A program made the position numbers and the translations under genes. Shown piece by piece: positions 1 to 5,696 of a DNA stretch of 11,759 nucleotides. The stretch covers positions 1-11,759 of the forward strand of contig JAUWYN010000027.1 of NCBI GenBank assembly GCA_030615805.1. Direction: 5' to 3'. Below the pieces are notes generated by a model. It had not been told where the DNA came from, searched no databases, and was given only the letters and a program-made list of their open reading frames with translations. Positions within the stretch are counted from its first letter, which is position 1; each line of letters opens with the position of its first letter. This DNA is from Hadesarchaea archaeon. Lineage in GTDB: Archaea; Hadarchaeota; Hadarchaeia; Hadarchaeales; Hadarchaeaceae.

Positions 1-1
1 T

Positions 2-1297
2 ACTCTGCTAAATGTTGAGAAAAAAGATAATGAAGTAGAGTTTTTAATATTCAAACAAGCCATCGCGTTGGGTTGGGACTGTCCGCGAGCTTCAATTCTT
101 GTAATATTTAGAGAGTCAAAAAGTTTCATATTTACAATTCAGACTATTGGTAGAATAATGAGAATGCCGGAATTAAAACACCATACGAAAGAACCGGAAT
201 TAAATAAAGGATTTATTTTTACTAATCTTCCAAATATAGAGATCACTGAGGCATACGCAAAAGATTATGTTACAATTTACGAATCAAAACGGAAAAATGA
301 GATATACAAAAATATCGAACTTAATTCCACATATTTGAAGAGGCAAAGAGAAAGAACAAGACTCTCTGGGGAATTTGCCAAAATCTTTGAGAATATTGCA
401 ACCGAAACAGAGCTAAAAAACAAAATTACGCTAAAACCGTCTAAAGTAGTTAATCCAATAATTGCAGATGGCAAAATAGTAAATATCGATAAAACGGGTG
501 AAGTAGAACACAAAGGAACTATTGATGTAGGATTGACTGAAAAAGAAGTGCAAGATAGGTTTAACAATTTCATTAGGGCTAACTGCACACCATTTGCACC
601 AGCGGATTCAAGCGACAGAATGAAAACGGCATTATATCAATTCTTCAATAAAGAATTCAAATTCGAAAAATATGATCCCGAAGTGCAAAAAATTATCTTA
701 GGGATAGAGAACGTTCAATTATTTGTAGACACAGTCAATCTCGCTAAAGAACAATACAAAACAAGGGTCGTGGAACAATTTAGAGAAAAAAGAGAGGTAC
801 AACTTGTGCCTAAATGGGAAGTCCCAATAATCGTCAGTTACAACAGCAAATACAAACAAACAGAGCAAAAAAACTCAATCACGAAACCGCTTTACGTTAG
901 AAAGCCAAGCGAACCTGAAAAAAGATTCATGGAATTACTCGATAAATCTGACAAGGTTAAATGGTGGTTCAGAAACGGCGAAGGGGAAATTAAATATTTT
1001 GCAGTTTTATACAAAGACGAAAATGGTTTTGAGAGGGCTTTCTACGTTGATTTTGTTGTCAAGTTTAAAGATGGGAGAATAGGATTATTTGACACAAAAA
1101 GCGGCATAACCGCAAAAGACGCTGGCCCGAGATCTAAAGGATTACAAAAATACATCAAAACTGAAAACAAGAAAGGTAAGAAACTCTGGGGAGGAATCGT
1201 AATCTATGTTAATAGAACTTGGAGATACAATGACGAAGAAAAGTATCAATACGACCCAAATAATCTCTCAAGTTGGAAACTGTTAGAGATGCGATGA
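2..1297 (+). CDS. Type III restriction enzyme Res-like helicase-nuclease, C-terminal part (5' truncated by window edge)
   Basis: The reading frame is open from the window edge, so the first 431 visible residues are the C-terminal part of a larger protein. Near the start lies the end of a superfamily 2 helicase core: an ALGWDCPRA segment followed by QTIGRIMRMPE (residues about 47-57), the motif VI arginine-finger region. The C-terminus has a VKWWFRNGE block and then D350, D364-T-K366, which fits a PD-(D/E)xK nuclease with V in place of the usual P. This arrangement is typical of Res subunits of type III restriction-modification systems, which translocate on DNA by ATP hydrolysis and cut it. 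In that family Res works with a Mod methyltransferase, which is not in the window. The internal ttg at 68 is not a real start, because the homologous frame continues upstream. The gene is strikingly AT-rich compared with the cluster from 2033 on, suggesting transfer. Other SF2 helicase-nuclease defence proteins remain possible. Confidence 0.85.
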   Translation, partial: TLLNVEKKDNEVEFLIFKQAIALGWDCPRASILVIFRESKSFIFTIQTIGRIMRMPELKHHTKEPELNKGFIFTNLPNIEITEAYAKDYVTIYESKRKNEIYKNIELNSTYLKRQRERTRLSGEFAKIFENIATETELKNKITLKPSKVVNPIIADGKIVNIDKTGEVEHKGTIDVGLTEKEVQDRFNNFIRANCTPFAPADSSDRMKTALYQFFNKEFKFEKYDPEVQKIILGIENVQLFVDTVNLAKEQYKTRVVEQFREKREVQLVPKWEVPIIVSYNSKYKQTEQKNSITKPLYVRKPSEPEKRFMELLDKSDKVKWWFRNGEGEIKYFAVLYKDENGFERAFYVDFVVKFKDGRIGLFDTKSGITAKDAGPRSKGLQKYIKTENKKGKKLWGGIVIYVNRTWRYNDEEKYQYDPNNLSSWKLLEMR

Positions 1298-1692
1298 AAA
1301 TGGTTGTGAATAAGAGAATTAGCATTTTGAAAAGATGGATCCCACATCTGTTATCCAGGCCCAAACTTTATTTCGCCCGCGACATTGTAGCCAGCCTACC
1401 TAAAAAAGGTAAAGGTACAATCTATCGAATAGGTGAGAAATATTCTTCCAAATGGTGTTCATTATATGTGGGGGAAGCGGGTGATTTGCAACGTCGTGTG
1501 TATGGCCACTTGTCAAAAAGTGGCTTGGTGAAGAAAATGGTTAAGACTGGGGCATTTAAAAGTGAGAGAAGTGCTAAGAGGCATGTTGAAAATTATTGTT
1601 TCATCCAATATGTGTTTGTCAAGAACAAGGCCGATAGAGTGCTTCTTGAACATTTCTTGATTAGCGTGCTGAATCCCAAGTTTAATGATTAA
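1294..1692 (+). CDS. GIY-YIG family nuclease, coupled to the Res-like gene
   Basis: The protein has 132 residues. The GIY half-motif appears as GTIYRIG (residues 41-47) and the YIG half-motif as LYVGEAGDL (57-65). Further expected residues follow: the helix Arg in QRRVYGHL (R67/R68), the metal-binding Glu in LLEHFLIS (E119), and the closing NPKFN (127-131). All catalytic positions of a GIY-YIG endonuclease therefore seem present. I chose the ATG at 1294 because it overlaps the upstream stop as ATGA, a usual arrangement for coupled translation. An in-frame TTG at 1273 would add seven residues and deepen the overlap. The N-terminal 40 residues are basic and match no domain I know. The gene shares the AT-rich composition of its neighbour and presumably its transcript, so it may be an accessory nuclease of the restriction module. 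Its actual substrate cannot be read from the sequence. Confidence 0.8.
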   Translation: MKMVVNKRISILKRWIPHLLSRPKLYFARDIVASLPKKGKGTIYRIGEKYSSKWCSLYVGEAGDLQRRVYGHLSKSGLVKKMVKTGAFKSERSAKRHVENYCFIQYVFVKNKADRVLLEHFLISVLNPKFND

Positions 1693-1713
1693 TGTTTCAA
1701 CCTTCATCGAAGC

Positions 1714-1779
1714 GCCCCCCACGGTTTCAAGTTTGAAATCAAACTCCCCTAAAAACAAAGTCCACGCCGAACGGGGGGC
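1714..1779. repeat. GCCCCCC...GGGGGGC inverted repeat with a nested TTTCAA/TTGAAA hairpin
   Basis: GCCCCCC at 1714-1720 is the exact reverse complement of GGGGGGC at 1773-1779. Inside the loop, TTTCAA (1725-1730) and TTGAAA (1733-1738) form a second perfect 6-bp inverted repeat with a 2-base loop. The element begins 22 bases after the GIY-YIG stop codon. It could be a 3' structure of the restriction transcript, but no T-run follows it, so I do not call it a terminator. Confidence 0.4.
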
Positions 1780-1806
1780 ATATATGAGGGGTTTTGGGCA
1801 AAGGGG
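1773..1806 (+). other. Four-run G-rich tract, possible G-quadruplex
   Basis: Runs of six, four, three and four G lie at 1773-1778, 1788-1791, 1796-1798 and 1803-1806. The spacers are 9, 4 and 4 bases. This meets loose definitions of a G-quadruplex motif, the first spacer being long. The first run also belongs to the GC-rich inverted repeat, so the two structures would compete. It is unusual in an otherwise AT-rich stretch. Confidence 0.35.
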
Positions 1807-1854
1807 CTTTGCAAGCTGATATCGGGTGTCAGAGTTCAGGAAAACATCAAAAAA

Positions 1855-1867
1855 GTTAAATTTTAAC
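1855..1867. promoter_or_regulatory. A/T palindrome GTTAAATTTTAAC, possible TATA element or operator
   Basis: GTTAAA and TTTAAC are perfect reverse complements around a single central T. The TTAAATTTTAA core could act as an archaeal TATA box in either direction. On the + strand, initiation about 25 bases downstream would fall at about 1886-1890, exactly where the alternative-hairpin repeat begins. There is no supporting evidence beyond the sequence itself. Confidence 0.3.
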
Positions 1868-1886
1868 CCTAATATTCGATTGATTA

Positions 1887-1937
1887 AAAAGCCCCGAATT
1901 GCAACACTCGGGGTTTCAACCGCTAAAAGTCCCGAAT
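1887..1937 (+). repeat. Direct repeat AAAAGYCCCGAAT flanking an inverted copy; two mutually exclusive hairpins
   Basis: AAAAGCCCCGAAT (1887-1899) and AAAAGTCCCGAAT (1925-1937) are direct repeats differing at one base. Between them, TCGGGGTTT (1908-1916) is complementary to both. It can pair with 1889-1897 (eight Watson-Crick pairs and one G-U) or with 1927-1935 (seven Watson-Crick pairs and two G-U). Each hairpin has a 10-base loop, and only one can form at a time. The three half-sites are evenly spaced by 19 bases, so the element could equally be a DNA-binding site array. On the minus strand the first hairpin is followed by a T-run and would resemble a terminator, but no minus-strand gene is present to need one. 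Confidence 0.5.
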
Positions 1938-1984
1938 ACGCAGCAGAACCTCTTTCAGAAAGCCTTAAATGCTCTTCCGATGAT

Positions 1985-1992
1985 TTTAAATA
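1985..1992 (+). promoter_or_regulatory. TATA box candidate TTTAAATA upstream of tRNA-Lys
   Basis: TTTAAATA matches the archaeal TATA consensus (TTTAWATA). Initiation about 25 bases downstream would give a start near 2014, leaving a roughly 19-base 5' leader on the tRNA precursor. It may serve the tRNA and the RNA polymerase genes together with the second box at 2001. Confidence 0.5.
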
Positions 1993-2000
1993 GCGAAAAG

Positions 2001-2009
2001 TATAAAAAG
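2001..2009 (+). promoter_or_regulatory. TATA box TATAAAAAG, with purine-rich BRE-like CGAAAAG just upstream
   Basis: TATAAAAAG preceded by CGAAAAG (1994-2000) looks like a BRE-TATA pair. The expected start is about 2029-2031, within a few bases of the mature tRNA 5' end at 2033, the usual geometry for an archaeal tRNA promoter. No other promoter lies between here and rpoH, so I infer that it also drives the RNA polymerase operon. Confidence 0.6.
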
Positions 2010-2032
2010 GAGAGTCTAGAGCCGCTTTCTGG

Positions 2033-2107
2033 GGGCCCGTAGCGCAGTCTGGCTAGCGCACCGGCCTTTTAAGCCGGGTGTCGAGGGTTCGAATCCCTCC
2101 GGGCCCG
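2033..2107 (+). tRNA. tRNA-Lys, anticodon TTT
   Basis: A complete cloverleaf can be drawn. The acceptor stem is GGGCCCG (2033-2039) with CGGGCCC (2100-2106). The D stem is GCGC (2042-2045) with GCGC (2056-2059). The anticodon stem is CCGGC/GCCGG around the loop CTTTTAA (2066-2072), with anticodon TTT at 2068-2070. The variable loop has 5 bases (2078-2082), and the T arm is GAGGG-TTCGAAT-CCCTC. The discriminator is G (2107). There is no intron, and CCA is not encoded. It reads lysine AAA and AAG codons. Only 27 bases separate it from rpoH, with no promoter or terminator in the gap, so it is probably the first gene of the RNA polymerase transcript and is cut out by RNase P and RNase Z. Confidence 0.97.
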
Positions 2108-2134
2108 TTGCGAGGCGGCGCGCGGGGGAAAGGC

Positions 2135-2377
2135 ATGCCAGTCGAGTTTGATGTCAGGCAGCACGTGCTTGTGCCAAAACACGAGATCTTGTCGAAGGAG
2201 AAGGCGCGAGAGATCCTTAAGCGCTACAAAATTTCTCCCCACCAGCTCCCAATTATTAGGAGCTCCGATCCCGTCGTCAAAGCCATCGGCGCAAAGCCGG
2301 ACGACATTCTCCGGATCACCCGCAACAGTCCCACCGCGGGTAGAGCCATAATGTACAGGTATGTGATCGAGGAGTAG
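2135..2377 (+). CDS. rpoH: DNA-directed RNA polymerase subunit H (RpoH, Rpb5 C-terminal homologue)
   Basis: The 80-residue product matches archaeal RpoH along its whole length. It has the HVLVPKHEIL start, the LPIIRSSDPVVKAIGAKPDDILRITRNS core and the TAGRAIMYRYVIEE end. RpoH corresponds to the C-terminal domain of eukaryotic Rpb5 and sits in the lower jaw of RNA polymerase near downstream DNA. I set the start at the ATG at 2135, preceded by a purine-rich GGGGGAAAGG (2124-2133). The in-frame extension upstream runs into the T arm of the tRNA and has no family similarity. It is followed by rpoB after one base, the conserved archaeal order. Confidence 0.96.
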   Translation: MPVEFDVRQHVLVPKHEILSKEKAREILKRYKISPHQLPIIRSSDPVVKAIGAKPDDILRITRNSPTAGRAIMYRYVIEE

Positions 2378-2378
2378 G

Positions 2379-5300
2379 ATGCGTATGCAGGACACTTGGC
2401 CATTAGTTGAGGCTTTTTTCAATGAAAAGGGGCTCGTGAGGCAGCATCTCGACTCCTACAACGACTTCATCGAGCACGGGATCCAGCAGGTGATCGGCGA
2501 AATAGGCGGCATAGACCTCGACATAGAAGGCGTCGACGTCAAGTTTGGTAAGGTAGGGCTGGGTAAGTCCTCGGTCAAAGAAGCCGATGGCTCCCGCCCC
2601 GAAATATTTCCTAACGAGGCGAGACTGCGCAACCTCAGCTACACCGCACCGATCCATCTTGACATGAGTATCGTCAAACGGGGAAGGGATGAGCTTCCAG
2701 TTGAAGTGTACATCGGTGAGATGCCGGTGATGCTCAAGTCGAAGCTCTGCCAGCTGAGTGAGAAAAGCGAGGATGAACTGATAGCTGCTGGCGAGGACCC
2801 GCTCGACCCCGGAGGTTATTTCATCGTCAATGGTTCAGAGCGCGTGATCGTCACCCAAGAGGATCTTGCGTCGAACTCGATCTTGGTCGAGCGCGATGAG
2901 CGCATGGGCACCGATGTGGCGAAGGTCTTCTCAACCCAGCGCGGTTTTCGGGCGCTCGTCGTGGTGGAGCGAAAGCGCGATGGCCTGCTGCGCGTCTCGT
3001 TCCCAGCCGTTCCGGGACAGGTGCCGCTCGTGGTTCTGATGCGCGCCTTGGGGCTTGAGAGCGACCGCGAGATTGTAGAAGCTGTTTCCGATGACCCAGA
3101 GCTCGTCCGAGAACTCTTCGAGAACCTACAGGAAGCAATCGAGGTAAAAACGCGCGAGAATGCGCTCGATTTAATAGGGAAGAGGGTAGCAATCGGACAG
3201 ACAGAGGAATACCGGCTGCAGCGGGCCCAAGAGGTGTTGGATAGGTACCTTTTGCCTCACATAGGCTCCCGCCCGAGCGACCGCATCGGCAAGGTGTACT
3301 ATCTGGGTAGGATGGCTGAGCAGGTGATAGAACTTGCGCTTGGCCGGAGGGATGTGGATGACAAAGATCACTATGGGAACAAACGGCTGAAGCTGGCGGG
3401 TGATTTGCTTGAAAACGTGTTCAGGCTGGCTTTCCTCAACCTCACCCGGGATATTAAATATCAGCTCGAGCGGGCAAATGCGAGGGGTAGGGAACTCAAT
3501 GTCTGGACCGCGGCGCGCGCAGACGTGCTGACCGAGCGGGTTCGGCACGCCTTGGCCACCGGCAACTGGCCGGGTGGACGAACCGGGGTAAGTCAACTCT
3601 TGGACCGGACGAACTACATCTCCACCATCTCACACCTGCGCCGCGTTGTCTCCCCCTTGAGCAGGAGCCAGCCCCACTTCGAGGCACGCGACCTCCATCC
3701 AACCCACTGGGGAAAAATCTGCCCGTGCGAGACCCCAGAGGGCCCAAACTGTGGACTTGTGAAAAATCTCGCGCTGATGGCCGAAATCTCGACTGGAACC
3801 GAGGAGGGGAAAGTCGAGCGACTCTTGCACAAGCTCGGTGTCACAAAGATCCAGAGGGGTAGCGAACGTAAAGGCAGGGGCGCCGTCTATATTAACGGGC
3901 GGTTAATCGGTATAGTCGAAAACGGGAAAACGCTCGCGGAGGAACTCAGGCGGCACCGTCGTAAGGGAAGCATCGACGAGCAAATCAACATAGCATACAG
4001 GGAGGACACAAACGAGGTGCGGATAAACACGGATGCCGGCCGAGTGCGTAGACCAGTAATCGTCGTCGAGGGCGGGAAATCCCTCCTGACTGATGAGTAT
4101 ATCGAGAAGACCAAGGGCGGTGAACTCACTTGGCGCGACTTAATTCAAGAAGGCATAATTGAGTACTTAGACGCCGAGGAGGAGGAAAACTCCTTCGTCG
4201 CAATCTCGCAACAGGAACTGACGCCCGAACACACCCACTTGGAGCTTCACCAGCTAGCAATCTTGGGGATAAGCGCCGCCCTCGTTCCTTATGCCGAACA
4301 CAATCAATCGCCACGAAATACCTACGGCGCGAACATGGCCAAACAAGCGCTCGGGGTCGGGGTAGTCAATATCCACAACCGCGTGGATACTCGGAGTCAC
4401 TTTTTGCATTACCCGCAGGTCCCACTTATCCTGACCAAGGTGATGGACGCAGTCGGCTTCGATCGCAGGGCTGCCGGGCAGAACGTGGTGGTGGCAATTG
4501 CGACCTACGGCGGCTACAACATGGAGGATGCCCTCATCATCAACAAAGATTCCGTCGACCGCGGCTTGGGGCGAACGACATTTTACAGGGTCTACGAGGC
4601 CGATGAAGGCCGGTACCCTGGAGGACAAGAGGACAAATTCGAGATCCCAAGCGAGGAGATCCGAGGGTACGCCGATGCCAGCCTCTACCGGAACCTCGGG
4701 GACGATGGGATAACTGAGGTTGAATCCGAAGTCCGTGGCGAGGATGTCTTGATCGGGCGAACCAGCCCACCGAGATTCCTCGAGGAGATAGACGAGTTCG
4801 GCATCGCGGTCGAGCATGGACGTCGAGAAAGTTCGATTAGGGTCAGGCCCAGCGAGGGAGGAATTGTCGACATGGTCCTCGTGAGCACGACGTCGGAGGG
4901 AAACAAACTCGCGAGAGCTCGAGTCAGGGATCTGCGCATACCCGAGATTGGAGACAAGCTTGCGTCTAGGCACGGTCAGAAGGGCGTCATTGGACTCATC
5001 CTTGATAGCGCGGACATGCCATTCACCGAGAATGGGATAGTGCCTGATATCATCATCAACCCACACGCCATCCCATCACGCATGTCTGTGGGACAATTGC
5101 TGGAGATGATTGCCGGCAAGGTCGGGGCGATGGCGGGACAGCGGGTCGATGGCACCCCATTTAAGGGAACGCTAGAAAAACAACTGCGCGAGACGTTGCA
5201 CGCTTACGGGTTCAAGCACACGGGTAAGGAGGTCATGTACAATGGAATCACGGGCGAGATGATCCCCACAGACATCTTCATCGGCGTCTGCTATTATCAA

Positions 5301-5687
5301 AAGCTACACCATATGGTGGCGGACAAGATTCATGCTCGCTCTCGAGGGCCGGTACAGGTCCTGACCCATCAGCCGACCGAGGGTAGGGCGCGCGAGGGAG
5401 GGCTGCGCTTTGGTGAGATGGAACGCGACTGCTTGATTGGCCATGGTGCGGCGATGCTGCTAAAGGAGCGCCTTCTGGACGCCTCGGATAGGCACACCAG
5501 CCTAATCTGTGGCAAGTGCGGTAGTTTCGCGGTTCACGACAGGCGGCGAGATCGTACGTATTGCCCCGTTTGCGATGAGGACTCAGAGATCTTCGGGGTG
5601 GAGATGTCCTACGCGTTCAAGTTACTCATCGACGAGCTTAAGTCGATGTGCATGTCACCGCACTTGCGGCTGAAGGATAGGGCCTAG
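2379..5687 (+). CDS. rpoB: DNA-directed RNA polymerase subunit B, undivided
   Basis: This 1102-residue protein is the second-largest RNA polymerase subunit and forms one side of the active-site cleft. Visible landmarks are RRVVSPLSRSQPHFEARDLHPTH followed by C448-P-C-E-T-P-E-G (448-455), the NTYGANMAKQALGV segment, YGGYNMEDALIINKDS, and GDKLASRHGQKG (858-869) with lysines that contact the nascent RNA. The VGQLLEMIAGK block follows. Near the C-terminus is a zinc site, C1044-x2-C1047 and C1062-x2-C1065, then the clamp-binding end FKLLIDELKSM. Both the B'' and B' halves are in one chain, whereas many methanogens and haloarchaea split the gene. The ATG at 2379 has GAGGAG just upstream, inside the end of rpoH; a second ATG at 2385 is less well spaced. 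The stop codon overlaps the ribosome-binding site of rpoA1. Confidence 0.98.
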   Translation: MRMQDTWPLVEAFFNEKGLVRQHLDSYNDFIEHGIQQVIGEIGGIDLDIEGVDVKFGKVGLGKSSVKEADGSRPEIFPNEARLRNLSYTAPIHLDMSIVKRGRDELPVEVYIGEMPVMLKSKLCQLSEKSEDELIAAGEDPLDPGGYFIVNGSERVIVTQEDLASNSILVERDERMGTDVAKVFSTQRGFRALVVVERKRDGLLRVSFPAVPGQVPLVVLMRALGLESDREIVEAVSDDPELVRELFENLQEAIEVKTRENALDLIGKRVAIGQTEEYRLQRAQEVLDRYLLPHIGSRPSDRIGKVYYLGRMAEQVIELALGRRDVDDKDHYGNKRLKLAGDLLENVFRLAFLNLTRDIKYQLERANARGRELNVWTAARADVLTERVRHALATGNWPGGRTGVSQLLDRTNYISTISHLRRVVSPLSRSQPHFEARDLHPTHWGKICPCETPEGPNCGLVKNLALMAEISTGTEEGKVERLLHKLGVTKIQRGSERKGRGAVYINGRLIGIVENGKTLAEELRRHRRKGSIDEQINIAYREDTNEVRINTDAGRVRRPVIVVEGGKSLLTDEYIEKTKGGELTWRDLIQEGIIEYLDAEEEENSFVAISQQELTPEHTHLELHQLAILGISAALVPYAEHNQSPRNTYGANMAKQALGVGVVNIHNRVDTRSHFLHYPQVPLILTKVMDAVGFDRRAAGQNVVVAIATYGGYNMEDALIINKDSVDRGLGRTTFYRVYEADEGRYPGGQEDKFEIPSEEIRGYADASLYRNLGDDGITEVESEVRGEDVLIGRTSPPRFLEEIDEFGIAVEHGRRESSIRVRPSEGGIVDMVLVSTTSEGNKLARARVRDLRIPEIGDKLASRHGQKGVIGLILDSADMPFTENGIVPDIIINPHAIPSRMSVGQLLEMIAGKVGAMAGQRVDGTPFKGTLEKQLRETLHAYGFKHTGKEVMYNGITGEMIPTDIFIGVCYYQKLHHMVADKIHARSRGPVQVLTHQPTEGRAREGGLRFGEMERDCLIGHGAAMLLKERLLDASDRHTSLICGKCGSFAVHDRRRDRTYCPVCDEDSEIFGVEMSYAFKLLIDELKSMCMSPHLRLKDRA

Positions 5688-5692
5688 GTGAT
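5686..5692 (+). promoter_or_regulatory. Shine-Dalgarno motif AGGTGAT of rpoA1, overlapping the rpoB stop
   Basis: AGGTGAT is complementary to the conserved 3' end of 16S rRNA. It shares two bases with the TAG stop of rpoB (5685-5687). It also covers the GTG at 5688 that would otherwise be the first possible start, which favours initiation at the ATG at 5697 or the adjacent ATG at 5700. The overlap suggests that ribosomes ending rpoB restart on rpoA1. Confidence 0.65.
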
Positions 5693-5696
5693 AATC

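Larger units (their letters stand above)
1693..2032. other. Gene-free structured intergenic region between the restriction module and tRNA-Lys
   Basis: No credible coding sequence lies in these 340 bases; the minus-strand frame reaching into it (1513-1758) is a shadow of the GIY-YIG gene. The region marks the change from AT-rich to GC-rich DNA. It contains, in order, a C-run/G-run inverted repeat, a G-rich tract, an A/T palindrome, a three-part repeat with alternative hairpins, a small CTTTC-A-GAAAG palindrome (1952-1962), and two TATA-like boxes. I saw no copy of the tRNA 3' end and no integrase gene in the window. Confidence 0.7.

Noticed and set aside
1273..1293. TTG start for the GIY-YIG gene, seven codons upstream
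   Set aside because: The ATG at 1294 overlaps the preceding stop as ATGA, and the added residues are not part of the domain.
1889..1916. Hairpin as an intrinsic terminator for the restriction operon
   Set aside because: On the + strand only three T follow the stem. The T-run lies on the minus-strand side, where no gene needs a terminator.
1693..1925. Recurring GTTTCAA strings (near 1694, 1724 and 1913) as a degenerate CRISPR repeat
   Set aside because: The shared core is only about 7 bases, spacing is irregular, and no longer repeat or spacer pattern exists.
1970..1985. Box C-like GATGA as part of a C/D box guide RNA
   Set aside because: The match to RUGAUGA is incomplete, and no box D, C' or D' set is found at suitable spacing.
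2033..2107. tRNA-Lys as the attachment site of an integrated element
   Set aside because: The foreign-looking DNA lies on the 5' side, and neither a repeated tRNA 3' end nor an integrase is visible in the window.
2078..2134. Upstream extension of rpoH starting inside the tRNA
   Set aside because: It overlaps the tRNA variable loop and T arm, has no RpoH similarity, and the ATG at 2135 gives the normal protein length.
2069..2422. Minus-strand open frame of 117 codons over tRNA-Lys and rpoH
   Set aside because: It is antisense to a clear tRNA and a conserved gene, and its predicted protein has no recognisable domain.
4254..5066. Long minus-strand open frame (270 codons) inside rpoB
   Set aside because: It mirrors the codon pattern of GC-rich rpoB in the opposite frame; long antisense frames are expected there, and it shows no domain or ribosome-binding signal.
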